IMG/VR virus record: IMGVR_UViG_3300047317_001192
Location: 1-49,354 of that record
DNA: 49,354 nucleotides
From: a virus
Direction: 5' to 3' (one strand)
Positions 7,313 through 14,947 of the stretch are shown here, in pieces (within the stretch, counting starts at the first letter, position 1; each line of letters opens with the position of its first letter). The notes below the pieces were generated by a model. That model saw nothing but the letters and a program-made list of their open reading frames with translations. It searched no databases and had not been told where the DNA came from. A program made the translations under genes and the position numbers.

Positions 7313-8180
7313 CCACTTTCTGGTTAAGGACGCTGGTCGGCGACCAGGGCTTCGAGGGAGAAGCGATCGGTACGACCCGCTCCAACTTCGAGAAGCGAGT
7401 CACTTCGGGGTGGCAGCGCATCGACGCGTACCGCTTGGCCGTGGGGTCGCAGGGGCCCATCCGCTGTTTGATCACCGCGACCCGGTACTCGTGCGAGGTG
7501 GGGTCGAGCGCCACGGAGAGAGACAGCTCCGGCTTCTCCGACAGGCCGCCCTTCACCTGATCGCGGGACGGCGGCGCCCACGGGTCGGACTTCGCCTCCC
7601 AGCTCTTGTCGCTCGCGTGGTGAAGAACGATCACGGTCGCGCCGGTCGCGCGGGCAAGCTCGGTCAGGCCGCTCATCACGGACATCTGCTCGGTGTAGTC
7701 GGACTCGGCGCCGTCGAAGTCCATGAGGTTGTCGAACACCATCACGGCCGGATAGGCGTCCCACAGTTCGATGTACGCCTCCAACTCCTCGTCCACGGTC
7801 TTCCAGTTGATCGGCGAACCGAAGGAGAAGGTGACGTTCAGAGGGGTCAGGGCGGCGAGGTACTCCTCGCGGTGCCGTCCGCCGGCACCCATACCGGCCT
7901 CGACCATCTCGGTCGTGTCGCCTGTCTGCATGGACGCGAGCCGGGACGACGCGGTGAAGGCCGACATGTCCGCCGAGAAATACAGGGTCGGCAGGTTCAT
8001 GGACGCCACCCAGAACAGAGCGAAGCCCGACTTCTGTGTCCCGCTCCTGCCCGCGATCATGATGACCTCGCCGTGACGCGGTCGGCACCCCATGCCGTAC
8101 AGAGCGTCGAACGCTTCGATCCTCGGCAGCTCCTTGCCGGACTCGGCGTGAAGCGCGAGGGACCTAGCGGGAGTCAGCAC
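7308..8180 (-). CDS. DnaB-like replicative helicase / RecA-fold ATPase
   Basis: A 290-residue RecA-type ATPase. Walker A is GRSGTQKS (about residues 44-51) and Walker B is AVMVFDNLMD (about 145-153). The sensor-like TVIVLHHASD follows, as in DnaB/RepA-type helicases. It is shorter than full DnaB because there is no N-terminal collar domain. It probably unwinds phage DNA together with the split primase encoded just downstream. GTG start. The gene order helicase, resolvase, primase, phosphoesterase recalls the right arm of mycobacteriophage L5-type genomes. Confidence 0.75.
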   Translation of the reverse strand: MLTPARSLALHAESGKELPRIEAFDALYGMGCRPRHGEVIMIAGRSGTQKSGFALFWVASMNLPTLYFSADMSAFTASSRLASMQTGDTTEMVEAGMGAGGRHREEYLAALTPLNVTFSFGSPINWKTVDEELEAYIELWDAYPAVMVFDNLMDFDGAESDYTEQMSVMSGLTELARATGATVIVLHHASDKSWEAKSDPWAPPSRDQVKGGLSEKPELSLSVALDPTSHEYRVAVIKQRMGPCDPTAKRYASMRCHPEVTRFSKLERVVPIASPSKPWSPTSVLNQKVV

Positions 8181-8274
8181 GTATGGGCTCCTCTCTGTAG
8201 ATGAAGAAGCGGCGGATTCCCGCAGCGCGGATCAGGGTTGTGCGAGTTCACGGGTCCTCCGGACCAGCGAGGGC

Positions 8275-8301
8275 GGGGGCCAGCTCTTTGACCGGCCCCC
8301 A
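8275..8301 (-). terminator. GC hairpin between SSB-like gene and helicase
   Basis: GGGGGCC and GGCCCCC arms separated by about 12 bases, in the 136-base gap between the SSB-like gene and the helicase gene. No clear T-run follows, so this may be an mRNA-stabilising hairpin rather than a terminator. Confidence 0.35.
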
Positions 8302-8316
8302 CCTCTTCGCGTGGGA

Positions 8317-8754
8317 TCAGTCGAAGTCGGGGGCCTCGGCTACGGCCGCACTCACGGCCGCCTCTCGGGCCTCCGCGTACTCGATGACCCGCTGCCGGAC
8401 TCCGGCTTCGTTGCAGGGGCGCCAGACCCATGCGGGGTGTGCGCCCGGCCGCTTCGGCGGTACCTGCGCCAGGGTGACGATGGTGGCTCCGCCGACGACC
8501 TTCTCCAGGTCCCGGGCGAGAAGCGTCTGCTCGATCCGCGTTCCCTTGTTGACCTCGGGGGAGAGCTTGTCGAGGCTCTCGCGGTCCTTGAACACGGTCA
8601 CGTCACAGAGGGCCGAGTCCTTCGGACCGTTCGGGGTGGGGCGCTGGTGCTCGTACGAGTTGACCTCGATGAGGAACGCGATGGCGTCCTTGACCTCTGC
8701 GGGCTTGAACCAGCCGCCGCCAGCGGTCGGGATCTCAACGAAGTTCAGGGGCAC
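8317..8754 (-). CDS. Phage SSB-like hypothetical protein
   Basis: A 145-residue protein beginning MPLNFVEIPTAGGGWFKPAEVKDAIAFLIE, with beta-rich middle (CDVTVFKDRESLDKL...) and a C-terminal acidic tail AVAEAPDFD. This pattern is common beside helicase genes in actinophages. The acidic Asp/Phe tail resembles the protein-interaction tip of single-stranded DNA-binding proteins. I infer an SSB-like role from tail, length and context; no OB-fold can be proven by eye. GTG start inside the end of a 39-codon frame. Confidence 0.5.
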   Translation of the reverse strand: MPLNFVEIPTAGGGWFKPAEVKDAIAFLIEVNSYEHQRPTPNGPKDSALCDVTVFKDRESLDKLSPEVNKGTRIEQTLLARDLEKVVGGATIVTLAQVPPKRPGAHPAWVWRPCNEAGVRQRVIEYAEAREAAVSAAVAEAPDFD

Positions 8755-8864
8755 TCGGTTTCTCCTTCAGTTCGGTAATAGGGGGTCGGCTCGGAGAGCC
8801 GTGGTGTGATCACTGAGCCCAGCGCGGAGACGGCCAGGACCAGGACGAGGACGACGACCGGCAT
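8745..8864 (-). CDS. Possible 39-residue membrane peptide
   Basis: An ATG start at 8864, 4 bases after the stop of the 8869-9360 gene, opens a 39-codon frame. It begins MPVVVLVLVLAVSALGSVI, a single strong membrane segment, and has a short polar tail. It overlaps the start of the SSB-like gene by 10 bases, the same tight packing seen through this operon. Small and unproven. Confidence 0.4.
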   Translation of the reverse strand: MPVVVLVLVLAVSALGSVITPRLSEPTPYYRTEGETECP

Positions 8865-8868
8865 CCGC

Positions 8869-9360
8869 TCAGCCGCCCTTCACGGCCCGGCCGCGGACCT
8901 TGTAGGCGGCCATCACGGTGGGGTCGGCGAACATCGACTGGTTCGCCGCCCACAGCTTCTTGAGATCGTCGATGGTCGTCTGCTTCTCGATCTCGCCGAG
9001 AATCCAGGCGGAGGCGTTGTCGCTCGCAGGCTCGGGCTGCGCTGCCGAAGCCGTTGCCCAGGGGTCGTTCGCCGGGGTCTGCACGGGAGCCTCGTCCGGG
9101 ATGATCCGGGCGTCGAGGATCGAAGCGATGTTCCCCTTCCCATGAGCGAGGTTCGTCGCGTTGACGACGAGATCACTCAGGGAGAGAATGGTTACATCTT
9201 TACGCTCGAACCCGAAGTAGTCGCAGACCAGTTCGCGGACCTGCCTCACAGAGCCACGGAACACCGCCCAGGTGTCCTCGTAGCTCTTGCCGTACTTGAT
9301 GGTGATCCCGATCGAGCCGTCCGGGTAGGACGTCACGAGTTCGGCCTGATCTGCCTTCAC
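8869..9360 (-). CDS. Phage hypothetical protein
   Basis: A 163-residue protein starting with GTG. The N-terminal about 85 residues are beta-rich (ELVTSYPDGSIGITIKYGKSYEDTWAVFRGS) and conserved-looking. The middle (PVQTPANDPWATASAAQPEPASDN) is a Pro/Ala linker, and a helical C-terminal segment follows. Similar proteins sit beside RecB-like exonucleases in actinophages, so a DNA-replication accessory role is possible. No domain name is supported. Confidence 0.55.
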   Translation of the reverse strand: MKADQAELVTSYPDGSIGITIKYGKSYEDTWAVFRGSVRQVRELVCDYFGFERKDVTILSLSDLVVNATNLAHGKGNIASILDARIIPDEAPVQTPANDPWATASAAQPEPASDNASAWILGEIEKQTTIDDLKKLWAANQSMFADPTVMAAYKVRGRAVKGG

Positions 9361-9379
9361 TTCACTCCCTCACTCTCTG

Positions 9380-9394
9380 GGTTCAAACTTAACA
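9380..9394 (-). promoter_or_regulatory. Stoperator-like site
   Basis: Reads TGTTAAGTTTGAACC on the minus strand, 20 bases upstream of the GTG start at 9360 in a short gap. Confidence 0.6.
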
Positions 9395-9406
9395 TACGGC
9401 CGACAG

Positions 9407-10339
9407 TTAAGCGGCCTTCGGGTTTGTGGGGCCGGTCACCCACGGAAGCATCGCGCCCTTCGTGCTGCGCATGGCGCGGATGTCGCGGGCGAGCTTGGCG
9501 GCAGCCCAACCGATCTCAAGGTCGACCCAGTACAGGGTGCAGTCGGCGGAGCCCGCAGGCAGGTTGATGATGATCCCCCACTTCTGGGACACCTCGGGCA
9601 GGGGCGTGTATGCCTGGGCCGCTTCGTCCGCCGGCACCTGCCGCTTCTTCCAGGCTGCGAACGCCTTCTTGTCCGCCGGGTCCACGGGGAAGCGGCTGTA
9701 GTCGTACAACTCGCCCCGGCTGTAGACCGCGAGCTGAGAAGCCATCTTCAGGGCGCCGTACTGGACGCTGCCCGTCTTCAGGTCACCGATGAAGTTGCCC
9801 TCGACGTGCTCGCCCTCTGGGCCAGGACCGGCGTATTCAAGGAGCCTGTCGAAGGTTCCGCCCGTGCCCAGCTCGGGGACCACGATGAACCGCTCAACGG
9901 CCTTCACGTCGAACTCGACCGTCGCGCCTAGGTAGGCGGCCATGTCGAGCTGGTCGCGTACGGAGGTGCCGGCGGGCAGAGGGTCACCGCGGTCTACGTG
10001 CTCCGACAGCACGTGAAGGTGGGTGCCCTTCTCGCGCTTCGTGTTGGCTCCGGCGATGTCGATCGCCTGCTCGGTCAGCGCGTTCAGCCTGCGCTTGTCG
10101 TCCGGCTCCTCGGGGTCGAGCTGCCTCACCACGTCCAGCATGGACGGACGCTTCGCCGCCCCTAGCAGGGTCATGCGCTTGTGCCAGTCGGACAGGGCAG
10201 TCTTGTCTTCGATGCAGTCGATGAACGTCGTCGTGCGGGTCAGTGGCACCGGCTTGCCGCCCTGCTTCGGTATGACGAGCGGCCGGTCCCAGCCGTCACG
10301 GGGGACGGTCGGCGTCGGTGTCAGGTCGACGATTCTCAA
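9407..10339 (-). CDS. RecB/Cas4-like PD-(D/E)XK exonuclease
   Basis: A 310-residue nuclease. The C-terminal half has the PD-(D/E)XK order: H in GTHLHVLSEH, D in GGTFDRLLEY, then NFIGDLKTGS (D-x-K) and the QLAVYSRGE helix typical of RecB/Cas4-type exonucleases. It probably processes DNA ends in phage recombination. TTG start at 10339 overlaps the previous stop as TTGA. The longer upstream frame is a repeat-rich shadow. A gene of this type lies near the repressor in L5-like phages, as here. Confidence 0.75.
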   Translation of the reverse strand: MRIVDLTPTPTVPRDGWDRPLVIPKQGGKPVPLTRTTTFIDCIEDKTALSDWHKRMTLLGAAKRPSMLDVVRQLDPEEPDDKRRLNALTEQAIDIAGANTKREKGTHLHVLSEHVDRGDPLPAGTSVRDQLDMAAYLGATVEFDVKAVERFIVVPELGTGGTFDRLLEYAGPGPEGEHVEGNFIGDLKTGSVQYGALKMASQLAVYSRGELYDYSRFPVDPADKKAFAAWKKRQVPADEAAQAYTPLPEVSQKWGIIINLPAGSADCTLYWVDLEIGWAAAKLARDIRAMRSTKGAMLPWVTGPTNPKAA

Positions 10340-10749
10340 GCGGCGATCTCCATCTCTTCGGCGGTGGTGGGAGTGTCTTCGAACGGGTCCTCGGGGTCGG
10401 TCGGCACCAGCCACATGCGGACCGAGCCGTCGTCGAGAAGCTCCGGTTCGTGCTCTTCGTCGGTCAGCGGCTCCAGGCCCGCGAGGCTCAGCTCGTACAG
10501 GGCCTCCCGTACGGGAGCGGCCGGGGTGTTCGGGGCGATGATCAGGGCGCAGTCCCAGTCGGCGGGGTTGCCGACAACTGACAGACCGGGCAGTAGGTTC
10601 AACTTAATACTGTGCAGCGGCTCGCCCGGCGAGTAGAGATCCGGCAGGGTCACCTCGGGCGGAACGTCTTCCCCGTCTCGCAGAAACGGGCCCGTGTCGT
10701 CGCGGTACTTCCCTGGCTCCACGCCTGCGTTGCGCGTGGTAAGCGACAT
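10336..10749 (-). CDS. Phage hypothetical protein
   Basis: A 137-residue acidic protein starting with ATG. There is a beta-rich middle (LHSIKLNLLPGLSVVGNPADWDCALIIAPNTP) and a very acidic C-terminus (DPEDPFEDTPTTAEEMEIAA). It begins the operon that continues through the exonuclease with a TTGA overlap. No family recognised. The upstream gap contains a plus-strand stoperator-like site. Confidence 0.55.
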   Translation of the reverse strand: MSLTTRNAGVEPGKYRDDTGPFLRDGEDVPPEVTLPDLYSPGEPLHSIKLNLLPGLSVVGNPADWDCALIIAPNTPAAPVREALYELSLAGLEPLTDEEHEPELLDDGSVRMWLVPTDPEDPFEDTPTTAEEMEIAA

Positions 10750-10998
10750 AGCCTGGCCCCCCTGGTGTAAACATGGAACTTACGACCACTGTTCTATGTG
10801 GTGTGCACGCAGAGTGTCAATCTGCGTCCGGTGCGCAAGTTGGCGATCCGGGGCGCGGTGCTTACGCACGCCCCTCACGCTTAGGTAAACCCTACGCAAC
10901 CCCAGGTCAGGGGCCTATGCGACCTGAGAATGAGAAAGCCCCCGCCTAGATCAGACAGGGGACTCATGCGAACAGTCGTTCGAGCGTTTGGGGTCGCA
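10750..10998. promoter_or_regulatory. Intergenic region between repressor and replication genes
   Basis: No convincing gene. It holds a plus-oriented stoperator-like site (10766-10780), a CAGGTC/GACCTG hairpin (about 10903-10926), and a CCCCC...GGGG hairpin (about 10939-10961) just past the repressor stop that could end its transcript. It probably also contains the promoter of the leftward replication operon, but no clear -35/-10 pair could be fixed. Confidence 0.4.
10766..10780 (+). promoter_or_regulatory. Stoperator-like site
   Basis: Reads TGTAAACATGGAACT on the plus strand, facing away from the leftward operon that begins at 10749. Confidence 0.5.
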
Positions 10999-11481
10999 TC
11001 AATCGCGGGCCTTGTTGCCGGTCTTGCTCGCGGGCTTCCGGATGAACTCGGCGTCGCCGTCCTCGCGGGGCACGTAGAAGAAGCCGTCCTCGGTGTCCGG
11101 GTCGTAGTGCACAACGAGGCTGTCGTCTTCGAGCATGCGCTTCCAGGACGCAAGGCGCTTCGCGTCGCGGTCCGAGATCGTGGCCCGGGGCTTCTTGCCC
11201 TCGGCCTCCGCCTGTTCCTGAGCCCGGCGGCGCCCTTCAGCGCGCAGCATGAGTGCCGGGTACAGATGTCGGTGCTCGTCCTTGACCTTCCAGGGAATCA
11301 GGTCATCGGCCCGGAGATTCCGCCGGTCAAGGCCCCTGCGGCGCCGGAAGGCTGACCACATGGGGATGGTCGTTTCGATGCCGTACTTCTCGCGGTACTG
11401 CTCCTGCATCCACGGGTACGTGCGGTCTTCCTCGAACCAGCGGATGACTTCCGATTCGTCAACGATCTTCGACTGCGCCAT
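10999..11481 (-). CDS. L5 gp71-like immunity repressor
   Basis: A 160-residue DNA-binding protein. The N-terminal half contains a helix-turn-helix-like stretch (about residues 10-50, EVIRWFEEDRTYPWMQEQYREKYG...MWSAFRRRRGL). The C-terminal half, DAKRLASWKRMLEDDSLVVHYDP followed by GFFYVPRED, matches the conserved pattern 'KRL-SW-ML-DD-LV--DP...F-YVPR' that I recall from mycobacteriophage L5 gp71-type repressors. Those proteins bind asymmetric 13-bp stoperators scattered through the genome, and a similar scattered 15-bp motif is present here. It stands alone between regulatory gaps, as expected of a repressor. ATG start. Confidence 0.7.
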   Translation of the reverse strand: MAQSKIVDESEVIRWFEEDRTYPWMQEQYREKYGIETTIPMWSAFRRRRGLDRRNLRADDLIPWKVKDEHRHLYPALMLRAEGRRRAQEQAEAEGKKPRATISDRDAKRLASWKRMLEDDSLVVHYDPDTEDGFFYVPREDGDAEFIRKPASKTGNKARD

Positions 11482-11590
11482 GTGTCCCCCTTCGGTGGCG
11501 TATTGGCCCCATCCCCGGGTGGTCTCATCCTCGGGGATGAGCCCGGAGCTTTGGTTGTCGGAGTAAAGGTTGACCTTCGGATGCTGGTCA

Positions 11591-11605
11591 TGTCAAGCTG
11601 AGACC
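11591..11605 (+). promoter_or_regulatory. Stoperator-like site
   Basis: Reads TGTCAAGCTGAGACC on the plus strand, upstream of the HTH gene at 11695. Confidence 0.5.
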
Positions 11606-11628
11606 CGACAGGAGCTGTCACTTAGCTA

Positions 11629-11643
11629 TGTAAATAGGTGACC
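11629..11643 (+). promoter_or_regulatory. Stoperator-like site
   Basis: Reads TGTAAATAGGTGACC on the plus strand, 38 bases after the start of the previous site and upstream of 11695. Confidence 0.5.
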
Positions 11644-11694
11644 CCGGCGGTGCGTCAACACCCCGGGGTCCGGCACCAGGAGCTAGCACTCCCA

Positions 11695-12645
11695 ATGCAG
11701 ATCCATCGTATCCCGACGCATGAGCGGGACTTCGTGATCATCGCCAATAAGGCGATCCAGGACCCGCGCATCTCCCACACGGCGCGCGGCATCCTCGCCC
11801 TTGTCCTGTCCCTGCCCAGCGGGGTCAAGGAGAACGTTCGCACCCTCTCCGACAACTACCCGCAGGGCCGATCTGCGGTGGCCAAGGCCGTCAAGGAGCT
11901 GCGCGAGTTCGGGTACTGGGTGACCAAGACCGCCCGCGACGAGGAGACGGCTCAGATCGTCTCGACCGTGGACGTGTACGAGCTGCCGCATCTGGCCTCT
12001 GTCCCGGTTCCCACCCGCCCGGTCACCGGCCGTCCGGCCACTCGTAAGGCGGGAACGTCCCCTTACGGGGAAAAGGGTCCTTCAAAGGACGGGGACAAGA
12101 ACCCTCCCTTCCCTCCGGCTGAGCCCGTCCAGGACGAGGCCGCGCCGTTCGGGGCTCAGGAGAGGGAGGGCTCCAGCGAGAAGCAGGACCAGAACGACAA
12201 GCAAGCTGCCGAGGCTGCCCGCATCCTGCGCCGCTTCGCCGCGATCGACACCCGCTTGAGGCTGTCCGACCGGCAGGTAAACAAGATCGTTCCGCAGGTC
12301 GCCGACTGGCTCGACCGTGGCGCCACCATTGCCGAGATCACTGACGCCGTGACGCAGGGCCTTCCCTCGAAGGTCTACTCGGCCTCGAAGCTGATCGCTG
12401 ACCGCCTCGACCGTAAGCGGCCCGATCGCAAGCGGCAGTGGAAGAGCTACGCCGAGTGCTCCGGCGGCTGTGGCGGGCTGCTGCCCGCTGGCCAGGACAC
12501 GGGTATTTGCGGCGACTGCGCCCTCGGCACCACCGTCTTCGAGATCGACTGCACCACGGGCGAAATCACTGACCACGCGCCGCTTCCCGTCATGCCCGAC
12601 GTGGCCGCCCGCGCTGCCGAGCTTCGCGCCGCCCTGCGGGCCTGA
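11695..12645 (+). CDS. Helix-turn-helix protein with C-terminal zinc ribbon
   Basis: A 316-residue protein. Residues about 1-85 form a winged-helix region (MQIHRIPTHERDFVIIANKAIQDPRISHTARGILALVLSLP...NVRTLSDNYPQGRSAVAKAVKELREFGYW). This is typical of HTH proteins found in Streptomyces chromosomes and integrative elements. A Pro/Lys linker follows, then a helical domain. Near the end a CSGGCGGLLP...CGDC cluster suggests a zinc ribbon. The role is probably in regulation or replication initiation. ATG at 11695 was chosen because family members start there; AGGAG lies 14 bases upstream. Confidence 0.6.
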   Translation: MQIHRIPTHERDFVIIANKAIQDPRISHTARGILALVLSLPSGVKENVRTLSDNYPQGRSAVAKAVKELREFGYWVTKTARDEETAQIVSTVDVYELPHLASVPVPTRPVTGRPATRKAGTSPYGEKGPSKDGDKNPPFPPAEPVQDEAAPFGAQEREGSSEKQDQNDKQAAEAARILRRFAAIDTRLRLSDRQVNKIVPQVADWLDRGATIAEITDAVTQGLPSKVYSASKLIADRLDRKRPDRKRQWKSYAECSGGCGGLLPAGQDTGICGDCALGTTVFEIDCTTGEITDHAPLPVMPDVAARAAELRAALRA

Positions 12646-12692
12646 CGCCTGCCCTCGACTTCACCCCTGCACTGCCCTTGAAAGGCACACCC

Positions 12693-13379
12693 ATGTCTAC
12701 GTCTGCCCGCCTGCCCTGGTACGCCTACATCGTCGGCGCCCTCGTCCTGGCCGTCGCCCTCGCAATGTCCGCCCCCGGCGAGTACCAGCTCGCCCGCGCT
12801 GCCGGATGGGGCGAGTTCGTCGCCGCCGGCATGCCGATCTGTATGAGCGTGTACGCCGTCGTCGCCGTGTGGTTCACCGAGAACCGCGCGAAGGGCGAGA
12901 AGGGTCGGGGCTCGGCCGTGGCGGGAGCCATCGGCGCCCTCGGGATGACCCTGACCGGTCAGGTGGTCGCCCACTGGATAGCGGCCGGATACATGACCTC
13001 CTCGAAGGAGCTGGTCGCCGCCGTCTCCGCCGTCCCGGCCATCGTCGCCGGTCACGTCGCGCACATGGTCATCCGCTCTACGCGCCCCGTGGAGGCCGAG
13101 GCACAGCAGGCCGTCGAGGACCAGGACCAGGGTGAGGCTGCCGTGCCGGTTCAGCCGACCCTCGACGGCACCGAGCCGCCGGTCGATGAGGTGGCCAAGC
13201 GTCGCGCAAGGCGCCGCCCCGGTCGCCCCGCTCCCAGCCTTGAGGAGATCCGCCAGGCCGCCGAGACCCTGGCCGCCAAGGGTGAGGAGGTGACGGGGCC
13301 CGCCCTGGCGAAGGTCATGGGCCGGGATCGTCGGACCGGCAGCCGCTACCTGAAGAAGCTCAACGCCAAGACCGCCTGA
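12693..13379 (+). CDS. DUF2637-like membrane protein with C-terminal HTH
   Basis: A 228-residue protein. The first about 125 residues contain about four membrane helices (YAYIVGALVLAVALAMSAPGEYQLA; FVAAGMPICMSVYAVVAVWF; AVAGAIGALGMTLTGQVVAHWIAA; LVAAVSAVPAIVAGHVAHMVI). A polar Arg/Pro linker follows, then GPALAKVMGRDRRTGSRYLKKL, a small HTH. This architecture resembles DUF2637/Spd-type proteins of Streptomyces plasmids and integrative elements. ATG at 12693 has AAAGG upstream. It is linked to the HTH gene by a 47-base gap. Confidence 0.55.
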   Translation: MSTSARLPWYAYIVGALVLAVALAMSAPGEYQLARAAGWGEFVAAGMPICMSVYAVVAVWFTENRAKGEKGRGSAVAGAIGALGMTLTGQVVAHWIAAGYMTSSKELVAAVSAVPAIVAGHVAHMVIRSTRPVEAEAQQAVEDQDQGEAAVPVQPTLDGTEPPVDEVAKRRARRRPGRPAPSLEEIRQAAETLAAKGEEVTGPALAKVMGRDRRTGSRYLKKLNAKTA

Positions 13380-13456
13380 CAACTGCGACCCGCACCGCGT
13401 CCGTGAGGGACAATCTTTACAGCGAGAGTCCCCACGGGCGAGGAGACAGCGGAGGA

Positions 13457-13810
13457 ATGGACGTAACGATCACAGTGCGCGTATGCGACATCTGTAAGCG
13501 ACAGGACAGGAACGCAACTCGCTACACCCTCACACCCGATGAAGGAGAGTCCCGTCAGCGGGACCTTTGTGACGAGGACGCGGCGGCCGTGCTCGCGATC
13601 TTCGTCGAAGACGTTGAAGAGGTGAGCGAAGGCGACTCCACGGACGCGCCTGCACCGCGCGAGCCTGCGGCGAAGAAGGCCGCTGCCAAGAAGACGCCCG
13701 CGAAGAAGGCCCCAGCGAAGACGGCCACCCGTCGACCCCGGCGTACCCCCGTCAGGACGATGGAGGAGATCGCGGCGGAGAAGAAGGCGAAGGCCGCCGA
13801 GCAGTCCTGA
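13457..13810 (+). CDS. Zinc-ribbon protein with histone-like Lys/Ala tail
   Basis: A 117-residue protein. The N-terminus has a CxxC pair (RVCDICKRQDRNATRYTL) and a later LCDED. The C-terminal half is AAKKAAAKKTPAKKAPAKTATRRPRRTP, a basic H1-like tail. It may bind DNA, recalling Lsr2-associated or HU-tail proteins. ATG at 13457 has GGAGG just ahead; an in-frame GTG at 13403 is less likely. A degenerate stoperator-like site in the opposite direction lies at 13407-13421. Confidence 0.55.
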   Translation: MDVTITVRVCDICKRQDRNATRYTLTPDEGESRQRDLCDEDAAAVLAIFVEDVEEVSEGDSTDAPAPREPAAKKAAAKKTPAKKAPAKTATRRPRRTPVRTMEEIAAEKKAKAAEQS

Positions 13811-13821
13811 GACGACAGAAG

Positions 13822-13861
13822 GCGCCCCCCTGCCGACCCGCGAGGGCCAACAGAGGGGCGC
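13822..13861. terminator. Bidirectional terminator between convergent operons
   Basis: GCGCCCC and GGGGCGC arms around a long loop fill the gap between the rightward gene ending at 13810 and the leftward late operon ending at 13866. Confidence 0.55.
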
Positions 13862-13865
13862 TGTG

Positions 13866-14075
13866 TTACTCAGTCTCGTCGGAGCCCGAGCCCTCGACCA
13901 GGCCGAGCGCGGTCGCTACCTGGACGATCAGGGCGACCTCGGGCCGGTCGGCGTAGACGATGGCGGCGACGCTCACGATCACGCCCAGGGCCGAGATGAC
14001 GGCCCCGACGCGCGAGCGGTAGCGGACGGGCAGGACGGACACGAGAACGGATGCGGGGCGGCGATGCTTGCTCAT
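13866..14075 (-). CDS. Putative holin
   Basis: A 69-residue membrane protein. A basic N-terminus (MSKHRRPASV) is followed by two hydrophobic segments (VGAVISALGVIVSVAAIVYA and VALIVQVATALGLV) and an acidic tail (EGSGSDETE). This is the size and topology of a small two-segment holin, which would make holes in the membrane to release the endolysin. It starts with ATG overlapping the endolysin stop (ATGA). Being next to the endolysin is the main support. Last gene of the late operon. Confidence 0.7.
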   Translation of the reverse strand: MSKHRRPASVLVSVLPVRYRSRVGAVISALGVIVSVAAIVYADRPEVALIVQVATALGLVEGSGSDETE

Positions 14076-14875
14076 CGGCGGCCCGCCTGCTTCTGGAGAG
14101 CTATGAAGCCCTGCGGCCCGATCTTCGGGTCGTGCAGGCCGCTGCGGTACTTCGGGTTCCGGTCGTGGAAGCGGGCCACAGCACGCTGGGTCTCCGGACC
14201 GTAGAGGTTCGTCACCGAGCCCTTGATCGGCCCGTACCCCGCCTTGATGAGGAGCTGCTGAAGCTCGGGCACCTGCTTGTGGTGCACGCCCGGCTTCACG
14301 GCCGAGTTGAGGGCGACGATCGAGGTCTTCACCGCAGTGGGCTTCGGCGTGGTCGCCTCGGCCTTGGGTGCCTTGTCCTTCCAGGCCGGGTCGGCCGACT
14401 TGATGCCCTCGGCGAAAGCCGGGTACCCGTAGCCGTAGACGTACGAGTCCTTGCGGCGCCGCTTCTTCTCGTACACGCCGTCGCCCTCGGCGCCGCCGTC
14501 GTCGTTGGTGTTGCCCTCGATCGTGTAGATGAACTCGGCGTCGTAGTCGTAGACCAGGCCGGTGTGAGTCCCGCCGCCGGCACCGAAGAACACCTGCGCG
14601 CCCACGGCCGGATACGTGCTGAACTGCTTGCGCTGCTTGAACCAGGCGACGCCGGTCTCGCACGACGCGGTACGCGGGTACAGGGCGGCGAGCCCGGCCT
14701 TCATCGCGCTCCAGGACACGAACGTCGCGCACCACGCCTGGAAGTCGCTCCACTCCAGGCCGGGCGTCTGGTCGCTGTACTTCTGGTCGTTGTTCCAGTG
14801 ACCGGACTTCCGGCCCTCGTGGTAGCCCTTCTCGGCGCGGGCGATGCCGAGGATCTTCTGAGCCTGGGTGGTCAA
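14072..14875 (-). CDS. Endolysin (CHAP amidase/peptidase plus peptidoglycan-binding domain)
   Basis: A 267-residue lysis enzyme. The N-terminal about 145 residues are a CHAP domain with the catalytic Cys in AWCATFVSW (about C49) and His in GGGTHTGLV (about H114). A charged, Pro/Lys linker follows. The C-terminal about 70 residues match a PG_binding_1 repeat (QVPELQQLLIKAGYGPIKG...YGPETQRAVARFHDRN). It cleaves cell-wall peptides. There is no signal peptide, so a holin is needed; a holin-like gene overlaps its end. A terminator-like hairpin lies just upstream. Confidence 0.88.
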   Translation of the reverse strand: MTTQAQKILGIARAEKGYHEGRKSGHWNNDQKYSDQTPGLEWSDFQAWCATFVSWSAMKAGLAALYPRTASCETGVAWFKQRKQFSTYPAVGAQVFFGAGGGTHTGLVYDYDAEFIYTIEGNTNDDGGAEGDGVYEKKRRRKDSYVYGYGYPAFAEGIKSADPAWKDKAPKAEATTPKPTAVKTSIVALNSAVKPGVHHKQVPELQQLLIKAGYGPIKGSVTNLYGPETQRAVARFHDRNPKYRSGLHDPKIGPQGFIALQKQAGRR

Positions 14876-14901
14876 GGGGTCGTTCTCCTTCGGGACATGC
14901 G

Positions 14902-14931
14902 AAAGGCCCCGTCCGTGGGGACAGGGCCTCG
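14902..14931 (-). terminator. Hairpin upstream of the lysis genes
   Basis: Read on the minus strand: AGGCCC...GGGCCT arms, followed by TTTC. One mismatch in the extended stem. It separates the tail genes from the endolysin and may lower read-through. Confidence 0.5.
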
Positions 14932-14947
14932 GGGAATGAGGGGGGTC

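Larger units (their letters stand above)
11482..11694. promoter_or_regulatory. Divergent regulatory region (repressor / rightward module)
   Basis: Gap between the leftward repressor gene and the rightward HTH gene at 11695. It contains a CTCATCC-TCGG-GGATGAG hairpin (about 11524-11541), an AAGGT-TG-ACCTT inverted repeat (11566-11577), and two plus-oriented stoperator-like sites at 11591 and 11629. This is the expected place for repressor autoregulation and control of the central module. Confidence 0.5.

Noticed and set aside
10596-10610. Stoperator-like GTATTAAGTTGAACC (minus)
   Set aside because: Inside a coding region and one base out of register with the consensus.
13407-13421. Stoperator-like TGTAAAGATTGTCCC (minus) between plus-strand genes
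   Set aside because: Opposite to local transcription and ends differ; kept only as a degenerate site.
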